From Oleomonas cavernae (GTDB lineage: Bacteria; Pseudomonadota; Alphaproteobacteria; Zavarziniales; Zavarziniaceae): 64,000 nt of DNA. Position numbers and translations under genes: made by a program. The stretch lies in assembly GCF_003590945.1 (NCBI RefSeq), contig NZ_QYUK01000008.1, positions 248,001 to 312,000 on the forward strand, in the 5' to 3' direction. Positions 26,927 to 35,672 of this stretch are shown piece by piece; the first letter of the stretch is position 1, and every line of letters starts with the position of its first letter. The notes beneath the pieces were generated by a model. That model was not told where the DNA came from. It made no database searches and was given only the letters and a program-made list of their open reading frames with translations.

Positions 26927-29900
26927 CTATTCCGCCGCGTGCGCCAGGGCGTCGGGCGGGGTGTCGCTGCGGAAGGCGGCCAGCAGGCCCTTGCGCTCCA
27001 GCGCCGCCTGGGCCATCGCCGCCTCCTTCACCGGACCGAAGCCGCGGATCCTGGCCGGCTGGGCCAGCAGGGCGACGGCGACCAGGTGGTTGTCGGGCCG
27101 CAGCCCGGCGGCGATTTCGGCCGCAAGATCCAGGTACTCGTCGCGCAAGGCCCGCTCGTGGCGGCGCTCGGCGCTGCGCCCGAACGGATCGAAGGCGGTG
27201 CCGCGCAGGCCCTTGAAATGCTTCAGGGCGCGGAACAGGGCGAAGACCCAGGGCCCGAAGGCACGCTTGGCCGGCCGGCCCGTGATCGGATCGACCTGGG
27301 CCAGCAAGGGCGGGCTCAGGTGGACCTTCAGCTTGGGCCCGGCTTCGAACAGGCCGTCGACCATGCGCTGGAAGCTGCCGTCGGTGTAGAGCCGGGCGAC
27401 CTCGTATTCATCCTTGTAGGCCATGACCTTGAACAGGCCGTCGGCCGCCGCGCGGGCAAGCTCGCCATGGCCGGGCATGACCTTGGCCTCGGCCTGGCGG
27501 AGCGCTGCCACGGCAGCGGCATAGCGGCCGGCATAGGCGGCATTCTGGTACTTGGTGAGGTAATCGGCGCGGCGGGCGATGGTCTCGTCCAGGGTCGCGG
27601 AGCGGCGATGATAGGCCGGCACCGTATCCTGCTCGACCGAGGCCACGGCCGCGGCGATCGCCTGGGGTTCCAGGACGTGCAGGCGGCCCCAGCGGAAGGC
27701 ATGGCGATTGTCCGCCGCCGCGGTCTTGTTCAAGGCGATGGCCGCCTCGATCGCCCGGGCGGTGATCGGCACCAGGCCCTGCTGATAGGCGATGCCCAGC
27801 ATGAACAGGTTGGTCGCCAGGGCATCGCCGGTCAGGTCGGTGGTCAGGTCCGTGGCGTCAACCAGGGTGACCGGGGCGGTGCCGCAGCCCTGGCGGACCA
27901 GGGCCACCAGGCGATCGACCGGCAGCTTGGCATCGGCATCGTGGGTGAATTCCGCCGTGGCGCTTTCATGGGTGTTGATGATGGCGGCGGAATGGTCGAG
28001 CGCCAAACGGGCGCGGGCGTCGGCCCCGGCCGCCACGACGATGTCGCAGCCCAGCAGCAGGTCGGCGCCCTCGTCGGGAATACGCACGGCCTTGATCGCG
28101 TCCGGCGTGGCGGCGATGCGGATGTGGCTGCTGACCGCGCCGAATTTCTGGGCAAGGCCCGTCTGGTCGAGCACGGTCGCATGCTTGCCGTCGAGATGGG
28201 CGGCCATGGCGACCAGGGCACCCAGGGTGACGATGCCCGTGCCGCCGACACCCACGCCCAGGATCGACCAGGGCCGGTCGAGGGCGGGCAGTTTGGGTTC
28301 GGGCAGGCGCTGGTCGGCCGGGGCATCGCCGCCCTTGGGATGGGGCTGGCGCAACTGGCCGCCTTCGACCGTGACGAAGGACGGGCAGAAACCCTTGAGG
28401 CAGGAGAAATCCTTGTTGCACGAGGATTGGTCGATCTGGCGCTTGCGGCCGAATTCGGTCTCGACCGGGGTGATCGACAGGCAGTTGGACTGGACCGAGC
28501 AATCGCCGCAGCCCTCGCACACCGCCTCGTTGATCACCACCCGGCGGGCTGGGTCGGGCATCAGGCCGCGTTTGCGCCGGCGCCGCTTCTCGGCCGCGCA
28601 GGTCTGGTCGTAGATGATGATGGTGACGCCCGGCATCTCGCGCAGGCGGCGCTGGATCGCATCCATCTCGCTGCGGTCGTGGAAGGTACAGCGGGGTGGA
28701 TAGTCGGACTGGACATGGCGGCCGATATCGTCGGAGACCACGACGATGGTCTCGACCCCTTCGGCCCGCACCTGGTGGGCGATGATGGCGGGCGACAGGG
28801 GGCCGTCGTGATGCTGGCCACCGGTCATGGCCACGGCATCGTTGTAGAGGATCTTGTAGGTCACCGGCACCTTGGCTGCGATCGCCGCGCGCAGGGCCAG
28901 CAGGCCCGAGTGGAAATAGGTGCCGTCGCCCAGGTTCTGGAAGATGTGCTTGGTCTCGACGAAGGGCGCCATGCCGATCCAGTTCGCCCCCTCGCCGCCC
29001 ATGTGGGTGAAGGTCTCGGTCGCGCGGTCCATCCAGGTTGCCATGTAGTGGCAGCCGATGCCGGCATGGGCATGGCTGCCCTCGGGCACCAGGGTCGAGG
29101 TATTGTGCGGGCAGCCGGAACAGAAGAAGGGCGTGCGCTTGGCCGGCGCCGCCTCCGGGCTTAAGCGCCCGGCCAGCAGGTCGACCCGGGCGGCCAGGGC
29201 CTCGTCGCCGGTCAGGGCGACCAGGCGGCGGCCGATGGCGACCGCGATCTCGCGCGGCGACAGCTCGTCATGGCTTTTCAGCAGGGTGTGACCGGCCTCG
29301 TCGCTCTTGCCGGTGATGCGGGGCCGCTGCGGCTGGTTGTAGAGGATATCCTTGAGCTGGCCCTCGATCAGCGGGCGCTTCTCCTCGACCACCAGGATTT
29401 CCGCGTGGCCGGCGGCGAAGGCGGCGATGCCCACAGGCTCCAGCGGCCAGACCATGCCGACCTTGTAGAGCGAGACGCCCAGGGCGCCGCGCCGCGCCTC
29501 GTCCAGGCCCAGCAAGCCGAAGGCCTCGCGCACGTCGCCGAAGGCCTTGCCCGCGGTGACGATGCCCAGGCGCGGCTTGTCCGCCCGTTCGATCAGCCGG
29601 TTGAACCCGTTGGCCCGGGCGAACGCCAGGGCGGCCGGCAGCTTGTAGAGGTGGAGGCGGGCTTCCTGCGCCTGGGCGGTGTCGGGCCAGCGGATGTGCA
29701 GGCCCTCGGGCGGCAGGGCGAAGTCGCCGGGGGTTACGAAATCCTGGAAGGCGGGGCGGGCGGCGATGGTGCCCGATGTATCGGCAATCTCGGCGATCAC
29801 CTTGAGCGCCACCCAGGTGCCGGTGTAACGCGACAGGGCGATGCCGGCCAGGCCGAAGTCGATGATCTCGGCCAGGCTCGAGGGGGCCAGCACCGGGATC

Positions 29901-30439
29901 ATGGCATCGACGAAGGCATATTCGGTCTGATGCGCGGTGGTCGAGGATTTGCAGGTGTGATCGTCGCCGGCGATGGCCAGCACGCCGCCGCGGGGATGGG
30001 TGCCGGCCAGGTTGGCGTGCTTGAACACATCGCCGGTGCGGTCGACGCCCGGGCCCTTGCCGTACCACACGCCGAAGACGCCATCGACCGTGGGCTTCTT
30101 GCCCAGGGCGATCTGCTGCGTGCCCCACAGGGCGGTCGCTGCCAGATCCTCGTTCACGCCGGGCACGAAATGGACCCGGGCCGGCTCGAGAAAGCGTTTC
30201 GCCTTGCCGATTTCCAGATCGAAGCCGCCCAGGGGCGAGCCGCGATAGCCCGAGACGAAACCGGCCGTGTTCAGGCCCGCCGCCTCGTCGCGGCGATGCT
30301 GTTCCAGCAGCAGGCGCACCAGCGCCTGCATGCCGTTGAGATAGATGCGACCGTCGCGCGCCAGATACTTGTCGTCGAGGCCGACGCGCTGATCGGGTGC
30401 TGCGACGGGCACGGTTTGCGCAGCTGCGCCATCGGCCAT
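26927..30439 (-). CDS. Indolepyruvate ferredoxin oxidoreductase, fused form
   Basis: A 1,170-residue TPP enzyme that oxidatively decarboxylates aryl-pyruvates to acyl-CoA. The order is an N-terminal pyrimidine-binding domain (GFVSGYRGSPLGGFD), then FFCSGCPHNTSTLVPEG and the TPP-binding GGEGANWIGM, then a cysteine-rich CEGCGDCSVQSNC segment for an iron-sulfur cluster, then the gamma domain (GVGVGGTGIVTLGALVAMAAH). Fusion into one chain is the usual alphaproteobacterial form. The ATG at 30439 has GGGAG upstream; the longer open frame to 30733 has no support. Confidence 0.9.
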   Translation of the reverse strand: MADGAAAQTVPVAAPDQRVGLDDKYLARDGRIYLNGMQALVRLLLEQHRRDEAAGLNTAGFVSGYRGSPLGGFDLEIGKAKRFLEPARVHFVPGVNEDLAATALWGTQQIALGKKPTVDGVFGVWYGKGPGVDRTGDVFKHANLAGTHPRGGVLAIAGDDHTCKSSTTAHQTEYAFVDAMIPVLAPSSLAEIIDFGLAGIALSRYTGTWVALKVIAEIADTSGTIAARPAFQDFVTPGDFALPPEGLHIRWPDTAQAQEARLHLYKLPAALAFARANGFNRLIERADKPRLGIVTAGKAFGDVREAFGLLGLDEARRGALGVSLYKVGMVWPLEPVGIAAFAAGHAEILVVEEKRPLIEGQLKDILYNQPQRPRITGKSDEAGHTLLKSHDELSPREIAVAIGRRLVALTGDEALAARVDLLAGRLSPEAAPAKRTPFFCSGCPHNTSTLVPEGSHAHAGIGCHYMATWMDRATETFTHMGGEGANWIGMAPFVETKHIFQNLGDGTYFHSGLLALRAAIAAKVPVTYKILYNDAVAMTGGQHHDGPLSPAIIAHQVRAEGVETIVVVSDDIGRHVQSDYPPRCTFHDRSEMDAIQRRLREMPGVTIIIYDQTCAAEKRRRRKRGLMPDPARRVVINEAVCEGCGDCSVQSNCLSITPVETEFGRKRQIDQSSCNKDFSCLKGFCPSFVTVEGGQLRQPHPKGGDAPADQRLPEPKLPALDRPWSILGVGVGGTGIVTLGALVAMAAHLDGKHATVLDQTGLAQKFGAVSSHIRIAATPDAIKAVRIPDEGADLLLGCDIVVAAGADARARLALDHSAAIINTHESATAEFTHDADAKLPVDRLVALVRQGCGTAPVTLVDATDLTTDLTGDALATNLFMLGIAYQQGLVPITARAIEAAIALNKTAAADNRHAFRWGRLHVLEPQAIAAAVASVEQDTVPAYHRRSATLDETIARRADYLTKYQNAAYAGRYAAAVAALRQAEAKVMPGHGELARAAADGLFKVMAYKDEYEVARLYTDGSFQRMVDGLFEAGPKLKVHLSPPLLAQVDPITGRPAKRAFGPWVFALFRALKHFKGLRGTAFDPFGRSAERRHERALRDEYLDLAAEIAAGLRPDNHLVAVALLAQPARIRGFGPVKEAAMAQAALERKGLLAAFRSDTPPDALAHAAE

Positions 30440-30698
30440 GTCGGCATCTCCCTGATCGTTATTTCTTACATGATCATATTGACATGGAAGCGCCCCGAGG
30501 CAAGAGGCGGCCGCCACATGATAGAATGTCGGATCAGTTGCTGGAAAATAGTCGCTAAGTAATCGAATAATATTCGCGTGCCCGATAACGACAGATCGTT
30601 TCGTGCAGGACGGTGATCGGGCAAGTGGATTGCGAGCACCCTTGACCAACGGCGGCAGAGACGGCAAAAAACTGCCTTCCATCGCTTGAGGATTTTTT

Positions 30699-31049
30699 AT
30701 GACCATCGAACGTATCGAGCCCGGCGCCTGCATGTCCCAGGCCGTGGCCTATGGCAATCTCGTCTTCCTGGCCGGCCAGGTGGCCGAGGAGAACGCCGGC
30801 AAGTCGGTGACCGAACAGACCCGCGAGATCCTGGCCGGCATCGACCGCCTGCTGGCCAAGGCCGGTACCGACAAGAGCAAGCTGCTCTCGGCCACCATCT
30901 ACCTGACCGACCTGTCGGCCTTCGGCGAGTTGAATGCCGTGTGGGAAGGCTGGGTCGTGCCCGGTTCGACCCCGGCGCGCGCCACGATCGAGGCCCGGCT
31001 GGTGGCACCCCAGTACACGGTCGAAATCCAGGTCGTCGCCGCGCGCTGA
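30699..31049 (+). CDS. RidA family protein
   Basis: A 116-residue trimer-forming protein of the YjgF/YER057c/UK114 (RidA) family, which hydrolyses reactive enamine/imine intermediates. LVFLAGQVAEENAG and ATIEARLVAPQYTVEIQVVA are the family signatures; an Arg precedes the last segment. GAGGA lies upstream of the ATG. It diverges from the oxidoreductase across 259 bases that contain the palindrome CGAATAATATTCG at 30564-30576. Confidence 0.9.
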   Translation: MTIERIEPGACMSQAVAYGNLVFLAGQVAEENAGKSVTEQTREILAGIDRLLAKAGTDKSKLLSATIYLTDLSAFGELNAVWEGWVVPGSTPARATIEARLVAPQYTVEIQVVAAR

Positions 31050-31059
31050 ACAGCCTGTT

Positions 31060-31189
31060 CCCTCGCCCCGCTTGCGGGGAGAGGGCTGGGGTGAGGGGTG
31101 TTGGAGACCCGTCCGGTGCCCGACGATCGGCGATTGCTGTGGCCATTGAGACCCCTCACCCCACCCTCTCCCCGCAAGCGGGGCGAGGG
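31060..31189. repeat. Imperfect palindromic intergenic repeat, CCCTCGCCCCGCTTGCGGGG type
   Basis: The outer arms CCCTCGCCCCGCTTGCGGGGAGAGGG are inverted across about 130 bases, with inner GGGGTGAGGGGT/ACCCCTCACCCC arms. It is a sister of the element at 46938 and lies between the convergent ridA and lysR genes. Confidence 0.8.
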
Positions 31190-31199
31190 AGTCCATTCG

Positions 31200-32084
31200 C
31201 TAGGCCGCCGGCAACTGGAATGCCGCCGCCTCGGCTTTCAGCCAGTTGCGGAACTTGGCGATCGCCGGTTCCTCGCGCCGTTCCGGCAGGCATACCACCC
31301 AGTAGGAAAAGACGTCCGGCACCTGGACGTCGAACAGGCGGACCAGGCGCCCGGCCGCCAGATCGTGGGAGGCCAGCGTGCTGCGGGCGAGCGCCATGCC
31401 GCCGCCCGCGCTGACGACATCGAGCAGCACTGCCGAGTCCTGGATCGCGGTGCCGAATTTCAGGGTCTTGATGTCGACCCCGGCCGCCCGGCACCACATT
31501 TCCCAATCGTCGAACGAATCGCGCAGCAGCGTATAGCGGGGCAGGTCGTCCAGGGTCTTGGGCAAGCCGCCGGCCAGCGTGGGCGAGGCGACCAGGAACA
31601 GGTTTTCCGCCATCAGGAATTCGATATCCAGGCCGGGGTACTTGCCCTTGCCGGCCCGCACCGCCAGATCGACCCCGTCGCGGTGCAGGTCGACCAGTTC
31701 GCGGCTGGTCTGCAGGTTCAAGACCATCTCGGGATGCTGCTCGTGGAAGCGTTCCAGCCGCGGCACCAGCCAGCGCGCGGCAAACGAGGTGAGCACCGAA
31801 ATCGTCAGATTGCCGACCGCCTGGCGGCGCACCGCGTTCATGGTCTGGTTGATCTGGGTGAAGGCCGTGCCCAGGGTATTGGCAAGATAGGCGCCGGGTT
31901 CGGTCAGCGTCACGCCGCGGCCGCGCCTGGTGAACAAGGTGGTGCCTAACAGGGCCTCGAGTGCCCGCACCTGGTGGCTGATGGCGCCGTGGGTCAGGCG
32001 CAATTCCTCGGCCGCGCGGGTCAGGCTCAGGTGCCGGGCGGCGGCTTCGAAAGCGCGCAGGGAATTGAGGGGAAGACGGTCCAT
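31200..32084 (-). CDS. LysR-family regulator (GcvA-like)
   Basis: A 294-residue LysR protein. The N-terminal winged HTH reads LNSLRAFEAAARHLSLTRAAEELRLTHGAISHQVRALE, the GcvA pattern, and a substrate-binding domain follows (VGNLTISVLTSFAARWLVPRL ... DLAVRAGKGKYPG). I chose the ATG at 32084. It diverges from a DUF1127 gene, and a perfect 10-bp inverted repeat begins 11 bases upstream of this start. Inducer unknown. Confidence 0.9.
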   Translation of the reverse strand: MDRLPLNSLRAFEAAARHLSLTRAAEELRLTHGAISHQVRALEALLGTTLFTRRGRGVTLTEPGAYLANTLGTAFTQINQTMNAVRRQAVGNLTISVLTSFAARWLVPRLERFHEQHPEMVLNLQTSRELVDLHRDGVDLAVRAGKGKYPGLDIEFLMAENLFLVASPTLAGGLPKTLDDLPRYTLLRDSFDDWEMWCRAAGVDIKTLKFGTAIQDSAVLLDVVSAGGGMALARSTLASHDLAAGRLVRLFDVQVPDVFSYWVVCLPERREEPAIAKFRNWLKAEAAAFQLPAA

Positions 32085-32094
32085 CGTGCTCGCC

Positions 32095-32119
32095 AACCTG
32101 TGAACTCAATTCACAGGTT
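32095..32119. promoter_or_regulatory. Putative LysR operator
   Basis: AACCTGTGAA-N5-TTCACAGGTT is a perfect 10-bp inverted repeat between lysR and the DUF1127 gene. It overlaps the lysR leader and contains the T-N11-A form expected of LysR sites. Confidence 0.6.
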
Positions 32120-32199
32120 ACCTCAATCCTTCTCCTTTGTGCAGATGGCATTTTTGGCGCAAAACAAGGGCCATACAGCACACCCAAGGAGTTCAGGCC

Positions 32200-32451
32200 A
32201 TGTCGAACCAGGTTAACAGGATCTCTTCCGTCTCCTTCACCGTCCCCGCCGCTCGCAGCAGCCTGGGCAGCCGTCTCGTCCAGCTCTGGCACCGCTACCA
32301 GGCGGCGCGGGAGCAGCGCCGGGCGATGGCCTATCTGCTGACCCAGGACAACCACGTCCTGCACGACATCGGCGTCGACCGGGCGACCGTGCTGGGCCAC
32401 TACCTCGCGCCCTGGCAGGCGACCGAACCGCGCGATCCGCGGCGCGGCTGA
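32200..32451 (+). CDS. DUF1127 domain protein
   Basis: An 83-residue basic protein. The C-terminal half (LVQLWHRYQAAREQRRAMAYLLTQDNHVLHDIGVDRATVL) is the DUF1127/YjiS domain with its RxxxxL..LxDIGVDR core. Small members can bind RNA or help phosphate and carbon control. It faces the LysR gene. The start at 32200 follows AAGGAG at a distance of about 10 bases. Confidence 0.85.
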   Translation: MSNQVNRISSVSFTVPAARSSLGSRLVQLWHRYQAAREQRRAMAYLLTQDNHVLHDIGVDRATVLGHYLAPWQATEPRDPRRG

Positions 32452-32458
32452 GCGGCCC

Positions 32459-33824
32459 TCAGGGCAGTGGCAGCACCAGCCGGAACACGGCACCGCCGCC
32501 GGGCCGGGGCACAGCCTCGGCCCGGCCGCCGTGACGCCGGGCAGCCGCGGCAACGATGGCAAGGCCCAGCCCGGCATGACCCGAGCCGCTGGCCCGGCTG
32601 CTGACGAAGGGCGCGAACAGGTCGCCGACACTCTTGTCCGGCAGGCCCGGCCCCCGATCCCGAACCTCGATGACGACCGTGTCGGCCTTCTCGACGGCAA
32701 TCTCCACCACCGTCGCCGGGGCCGTGAAATGCACCGCATTGCCGATCAGATTGCGCAGGGCCTCGGCCAGCGCGTCGCGATCGCCGTCGATCGTCAGTGG
32801 CCCGGCGAGTGCTGCCTGCAGTTCGATATCGCGCCCCGCCGCAAAGGCCATCGGTGCGCATTCGGCGACGACGTCGCGCGCCAGCGCGACGATGTCGACC
32901 GGCGCCAGCGGGCCTTGTCCTGCTCGATCCGCGCCCGGGTCAGCAGGCGGCCGACAATATGCCCCAGGCGATCGACATCCGCCGCCAGGCGCGCGGCGGT
33001 GGCCCGGTCGTCGAGGCCGTCGACCCGCGCCCGCAGCACCGCGATCGGGGTACGCAACTCGTGGGCCGCATCGGCCAGAAAGCGCCGTTCGTGCTCGAAA
33101 GCCTCCCGAACCCGCTCCAGCGAGGCGTTGACGGCATCGACCAGGGGCACGATCTCGCTGGGCACCGCGTCGCGTTCCAGCTTGACCTTGCTGCGCGCCG
33201 GGTCCAACCCGACCAGGGCTTCGGCCACGGCCTTCACCGGCGCCATGCCGCGGCGAACCGCGGCCAGGGCGACGATCAGCGAAACGGCCAGGACCGGCAG
33301 CACTGCCGGCAGAACCTCGCGCAGCAACTCGTCCCCAGCCAGTACCAGAAATCATGCAGGCCGCCGGCCTCGCCGCCCGCCACGGCGAGGCGCAGGGGAC
33401 GGCCTGCGACCACGACCGTGGCCAGGCTGCCTCGCACGGTCCGGCCGTCGGGCAGCGTCACCTTGAAATGCGCCTCGTCCCAGCCCTGCAGCCAGACGTC
33501 GCCCAGCGCCTCGATCAGCTCGGGGTCGGAGCCGGGCACGAAGGCCCCGGCCGCCGGGTCGAAGACCAGGAAGCGCAGGCCGCGGATATCCGTCCGTGTC
33601 GCCGTCCAAGCCTCGTCGCCGGGGTCGATCATCGGGCGCTGCCGGTCATCGAGCGCCACGGCACCGCCCAGCGTGGCCGAGGCCCGGTCGAGCGCGTAGA
33701 TCAGCTCGTCCTCGCGCCCGGACAGGCCGATGAAGACAAAGGCCGAGGAGATCCCCAGAAAGGCGAGGACGTTGGCCAGGACCAGCGCCCAGGACAGGCG
33801 GCGCGCAAGGCTGGGCTGCCTCAT
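32459..33824 (-). CDS. Two-component sensor histidine kinase (frameshifted as assembled)
   Basis: An inner-membrane sensor paired with the regulator at 33821. A first helix at about residues 12-34, a periplasmic sensor of about 115 residues, then a second helix (LPVLAVSLIVALAAV) precede the kinase core. The H-box is FLADAAHELRTPIAVLRARV; N, G1 and G2 boxes are NLIGNAVHFT, DRGPGLP and GLGLAIV. Two one-base deletions, near 33333-33336 and 32913-32914, break the frame. Restoring both gives 455 residues. Its start overlaps the regulator's stop (ATGA). Confidence 0.85.
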
Positions 33825-34495
33825 GTCACACCGTCGAGGACATAGCCGACACCGCGCACGGTGGTGATCTCGACCGTGGCTTGGGCCTCGGCCAGGCGGC
33901 GGCGCAAGCGCGAGACCACGGCCTCGAGGGCGTTGGGCTCGACCGCCTCGTCGAGCCCATAGAGGGCATCGAGGGCGTTGGCCTTCTGCACCACGCGGCC
34001 GGCCCGGCGCAGCAGCAGTTCGGCCAGGGCCAGTTCCCGGCGCGACAGGGCCAGCGGCCTGCCGTCGACCAACAATTCGTGACTGGTCGTATCGAAGGCG
34101 AGATTGCCCGACGATACGACCGTTGCCGCCAGGTCGCGCGGCCGCCGCAGCAGGGCGCGCAGCCGGGCCACCAGTTCGGCCTGGACGAAGGGCTTGCCCA
34201 TATAGTCGTCGGCGCCGGCGTTCAGGCCATCGACCCGGTCGCCGCTGGCGTCGCGCGCGGTCAACGCCAGGATCGGCAGGCCCGGCTGCAACCGGTGCAG
34301 CACCGGCACCAGGCTGAGGCCATCGCCGTCAGGCAGGCGGCGGTCGAGGACGGCAATGTCGAACCGGCCGAGCCGCGCCAGGTCGACGGCGTCGGCCAGG
34401 CTTGGCGCCAGGTCCACGGTAAAGCCGTCGCGCCGCAGATTGTCGGCGACCACCGGCCCCAACTCGCTGTCGTCTTCCACCAGAAGTACCCGCAT
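33821..34495 (-). CDS. OmpR/PhoB-family response regulator
   Basis: A 224-residue regulator. The receiver domain has the acidic pair at D8-D9, the phospho-acceptor D51 (IAVLDRRLPDG) and the conserved Lys in MGKPF. The C-terminal winged helix reads LSRRELALAELLLRRAG ... VSRLRRRLAEA ... TVRGVGYVL. It is transcribed away from the PepSY gene, and the gap holds a direct-repeat box of the kind OmpR-family proteins bind. It and its kinase form one unit. Confidence 0.9.
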   Translation of the reverse strand: MRVLLVEDDSELGPVVADNLRRDGFTVDLAPSLADAVDLARLGRFDIAVLDRRLPDGDGLSLVPVLHRLQPGLPILALTARDASGDRVDGLNAGADDYMGKPFVQAELVARLRALLRRPRDLAATVVSSGNLAFDTTSHELLVDGRPLALSRRELALAELLLRRAGRVVQKANALDALYGLDEAVEPNALEAVVSRLRRRLAEAQATVEITTVRGVGYVLDGVT

Positions 34496-34521
34496 GTCCC
34501 GACCACCGAAAATTTGCCGCC

Positions 34522-34540
34522 GTCAGCTTCCAGTCAGCTT
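34522..34540. promoter_or_regulatory. Putative response-regulator box, GTCAGCTT direct repeat
   Basis: GTCAGCTT occurs at 34522-34529 and again at 34533-34540, an 11-base period, one helical turn apart, as expected for tandem OmpR-type dimers. It lies between the regulator (minus) and the PepSY gene (plus) and probably serves both. Confidence 0.6.
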
Positions 34541-34596
34541 GATCGGCGATCTTCGCCCTGCCGGCAAGACCGCCGCAATGATTTCAGGAGCCCCCG

Positions 34597-34866
34597 ATGC
34601 ACCGCCTGCTGACTGTTACCGCACTCGTCGCCGTTACCTGCCTGTCCGCCGGCGGCGCCTATGCCAAGGACCTTTGCACCGGCACCGGCGAGAAGAAACC
34701 CGAATCCGCGATCAAGGCCGCCTACGAAGGCAAGGGCTACAAGATCAAGAAGTTCGGCACGGAAGACGGCTGCTATGAAATCAAGGGCACCGACGCCGCC
34801 GGCAAGAAGGTCGAACTCTATATCTCGCCCTGGACCGGCGAGACGGTGAAGACCAAGACCTACTGA
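34597..34866 (+). CDS. Exported PepSY-domain protein
   Basis: An 89-residue protein with a signal peptide ending GGAYA at about residue 23, then a PepSY domain (PF13670): two Cys that may pair (CTGTGEKKPESA ... DGCYEIKGTD) and a final YISPWTGETV. Periplasmic. Such proteins are commonly controlled by an adjacent two-component system and accompany cytochrome b561, perhaps in redox or metal stress. GGAGC precedes the ATG. Confidence 0.85.
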   Translation: MHRLLTVTALVAVTCLSAGGAYAKDLCTGTGEKKPESAIKAAYEGKGYKIKKFGTEDGCYEIKGTDAAGKKVELYISPWTGETVKTKTY

Positions 34867-34878
34867 GCCCTGACGATC

Positions 34879-34946
34879 CTGCCCGGGTTCCCCCTCGGCC
34901 CGGGCAGCACGGCGGCCCTGTACCCGTTCCCCCTGCGGGTACAGGG
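34879..34946 (+). terminator. Two stem-loops after the PepSY gene
   Basis: The first has arms CTGCCCGGG/CCCGGGCAG (34879-34907). The second has perfect 11-bp arms CCCTGTACCCG/CGGGTACAGGG (34916-34946). No long T tract follows, so they may attenuate rather than stop transcription before the b561 gene. The second recurs, with one change, at 35620. Confidence 0.5.
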
Positions 34947-34978
34947 CTCGCCGGTTCTCCCGATATTGGATTGCCGAC

Positions 34979-35506
34979 ATGACTCAAACCAGCCGACAGA
35001 TGATCCGCGTCTGGGATCCCTTCGTGCGCTTTTTCCACTGGTCGCTGGTCACAGCGATCGCGATCGCCTGGCTTTCGGAAGAAGGCGAAGGCCTGCACCA
35101 ATGGGCGGGCTATGCCGCCCTGGGCCTGGTCGCCGCGCGGCTCGTCTGGGGTTTCATCGGCACCCGCTATGCGCGGTTCACCGATTTCGTGCGCGCCCCG
35201 CAGGTCGGTCTGCATCACGTGATCGATGAAGCCCGCGGCTCGGCCCGCCGCTATATCGGCCACAATCCTGCCGGCGGCCTGATGATCCTGGTGCTGATCG
35301 CCCTGATCGCGGCCACGGGCGCGACCGGCTGGCTGTCGACGACCGATCGCTTCTTCGGCAACGACCTGATCGAGGGCCTGCACGAGGTTCTGGCCAACGG
35401 CCTGCTCGTCTGCATCGGCCTGCACCTGGCCGGCGTCCTGGTCGCCAGCCTGCGCCACGGCGAAAACCTGGTCCGCGCCATGGTCACCGGGCGCAAGCGG
35501 GCCTGA
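34979..35506 (+). CDS. Cytochrome b561 family protein
   Basis: A 175-residue inner-membrane protein with four helices. VWDPFVRFFHWSLV, HQWAGYAALGLVAARLVWG and GLHLAGVLVASLRHGENLVRAM carry the His ligands for heme b typical of bacterial b561/Ni-Fe-hydrogenase-like b-type cytochromes. Likely moves electrons between quinol and a periplasmic partner, plausibly the PepSY-linked system upstream. Its ATG follows the stem-loops by about 30 bases. Confidence 0.85.
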   Translation: MTQTSRQMIRVWDPFVRFFHWSLVTAIAIAWLSEEGEGLHQWAGYAALGLVAARLVWGFIGTRYARFTDFVRAPQVGLHHVIDEARGSARRYIGHNPAGGLMILVLIALIAATGATGWLSTTDRFFGNDLIEGLHEVLANGLLVCIGLHLAGVLVASLRHGENLVRAMVTGRKRA

Positions 35507-35520
35507 ATGTGCCTCAACCC

Positions 35521-35539
35521 GTCAGGTTGCCGTCAGCTT
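35521..35539. promoter_or_regulatory. Second putative response-regulator box (orphan)
   Basis: GTCAGGTT (35521-35528) and GTCAGCTT (35532-35539) repeat the 34522 box with the same 11-base period. No coding region of either strand starts just after it; a stem-loop follows about 80 bases on. Confidence 0.5.
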
Positions 35540-35619
35540 GCTGCGGCATTGTCTGCGGGAAGGATGCGTTGATCCTCATCTGAATCTGTCCGGGCGACGT
35601 TGCACGGACAGATCGGCGG

Positions 35620-35659
35620 CCCTGTGCCCGTCACCCCTGCCCTCACGACGGGTACAGGG
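35620..35659. terminator. Stem-loop related to the one after the PepSY gene
   Basis: CCCTGTGCCCGT and ACGGGTACAGGG pair with one mismatch, flanked by GGCGG and CTCGCCG as in the element at 34916-34946. It could end a short transcript that begins near 35540, or the EF-hand gene in the other direction. Confidence 0.45.
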
Positions 35660-35672
35660 CTCGCCGTTTCCG

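Noticed and set aside
26828-29164. A 778-codon open frame on the plus strand
   Set aside because: Antisense to the indolepyruvate oxidoreductase, whose motifs are unmistakable on the other strand.
30564-30576. Palindrome CGAATAATATTCG as an operator
   Set aside because: Short, single copy, and no regulator gene adjoins it; chance is likely in an A+T-richer promoter gap.
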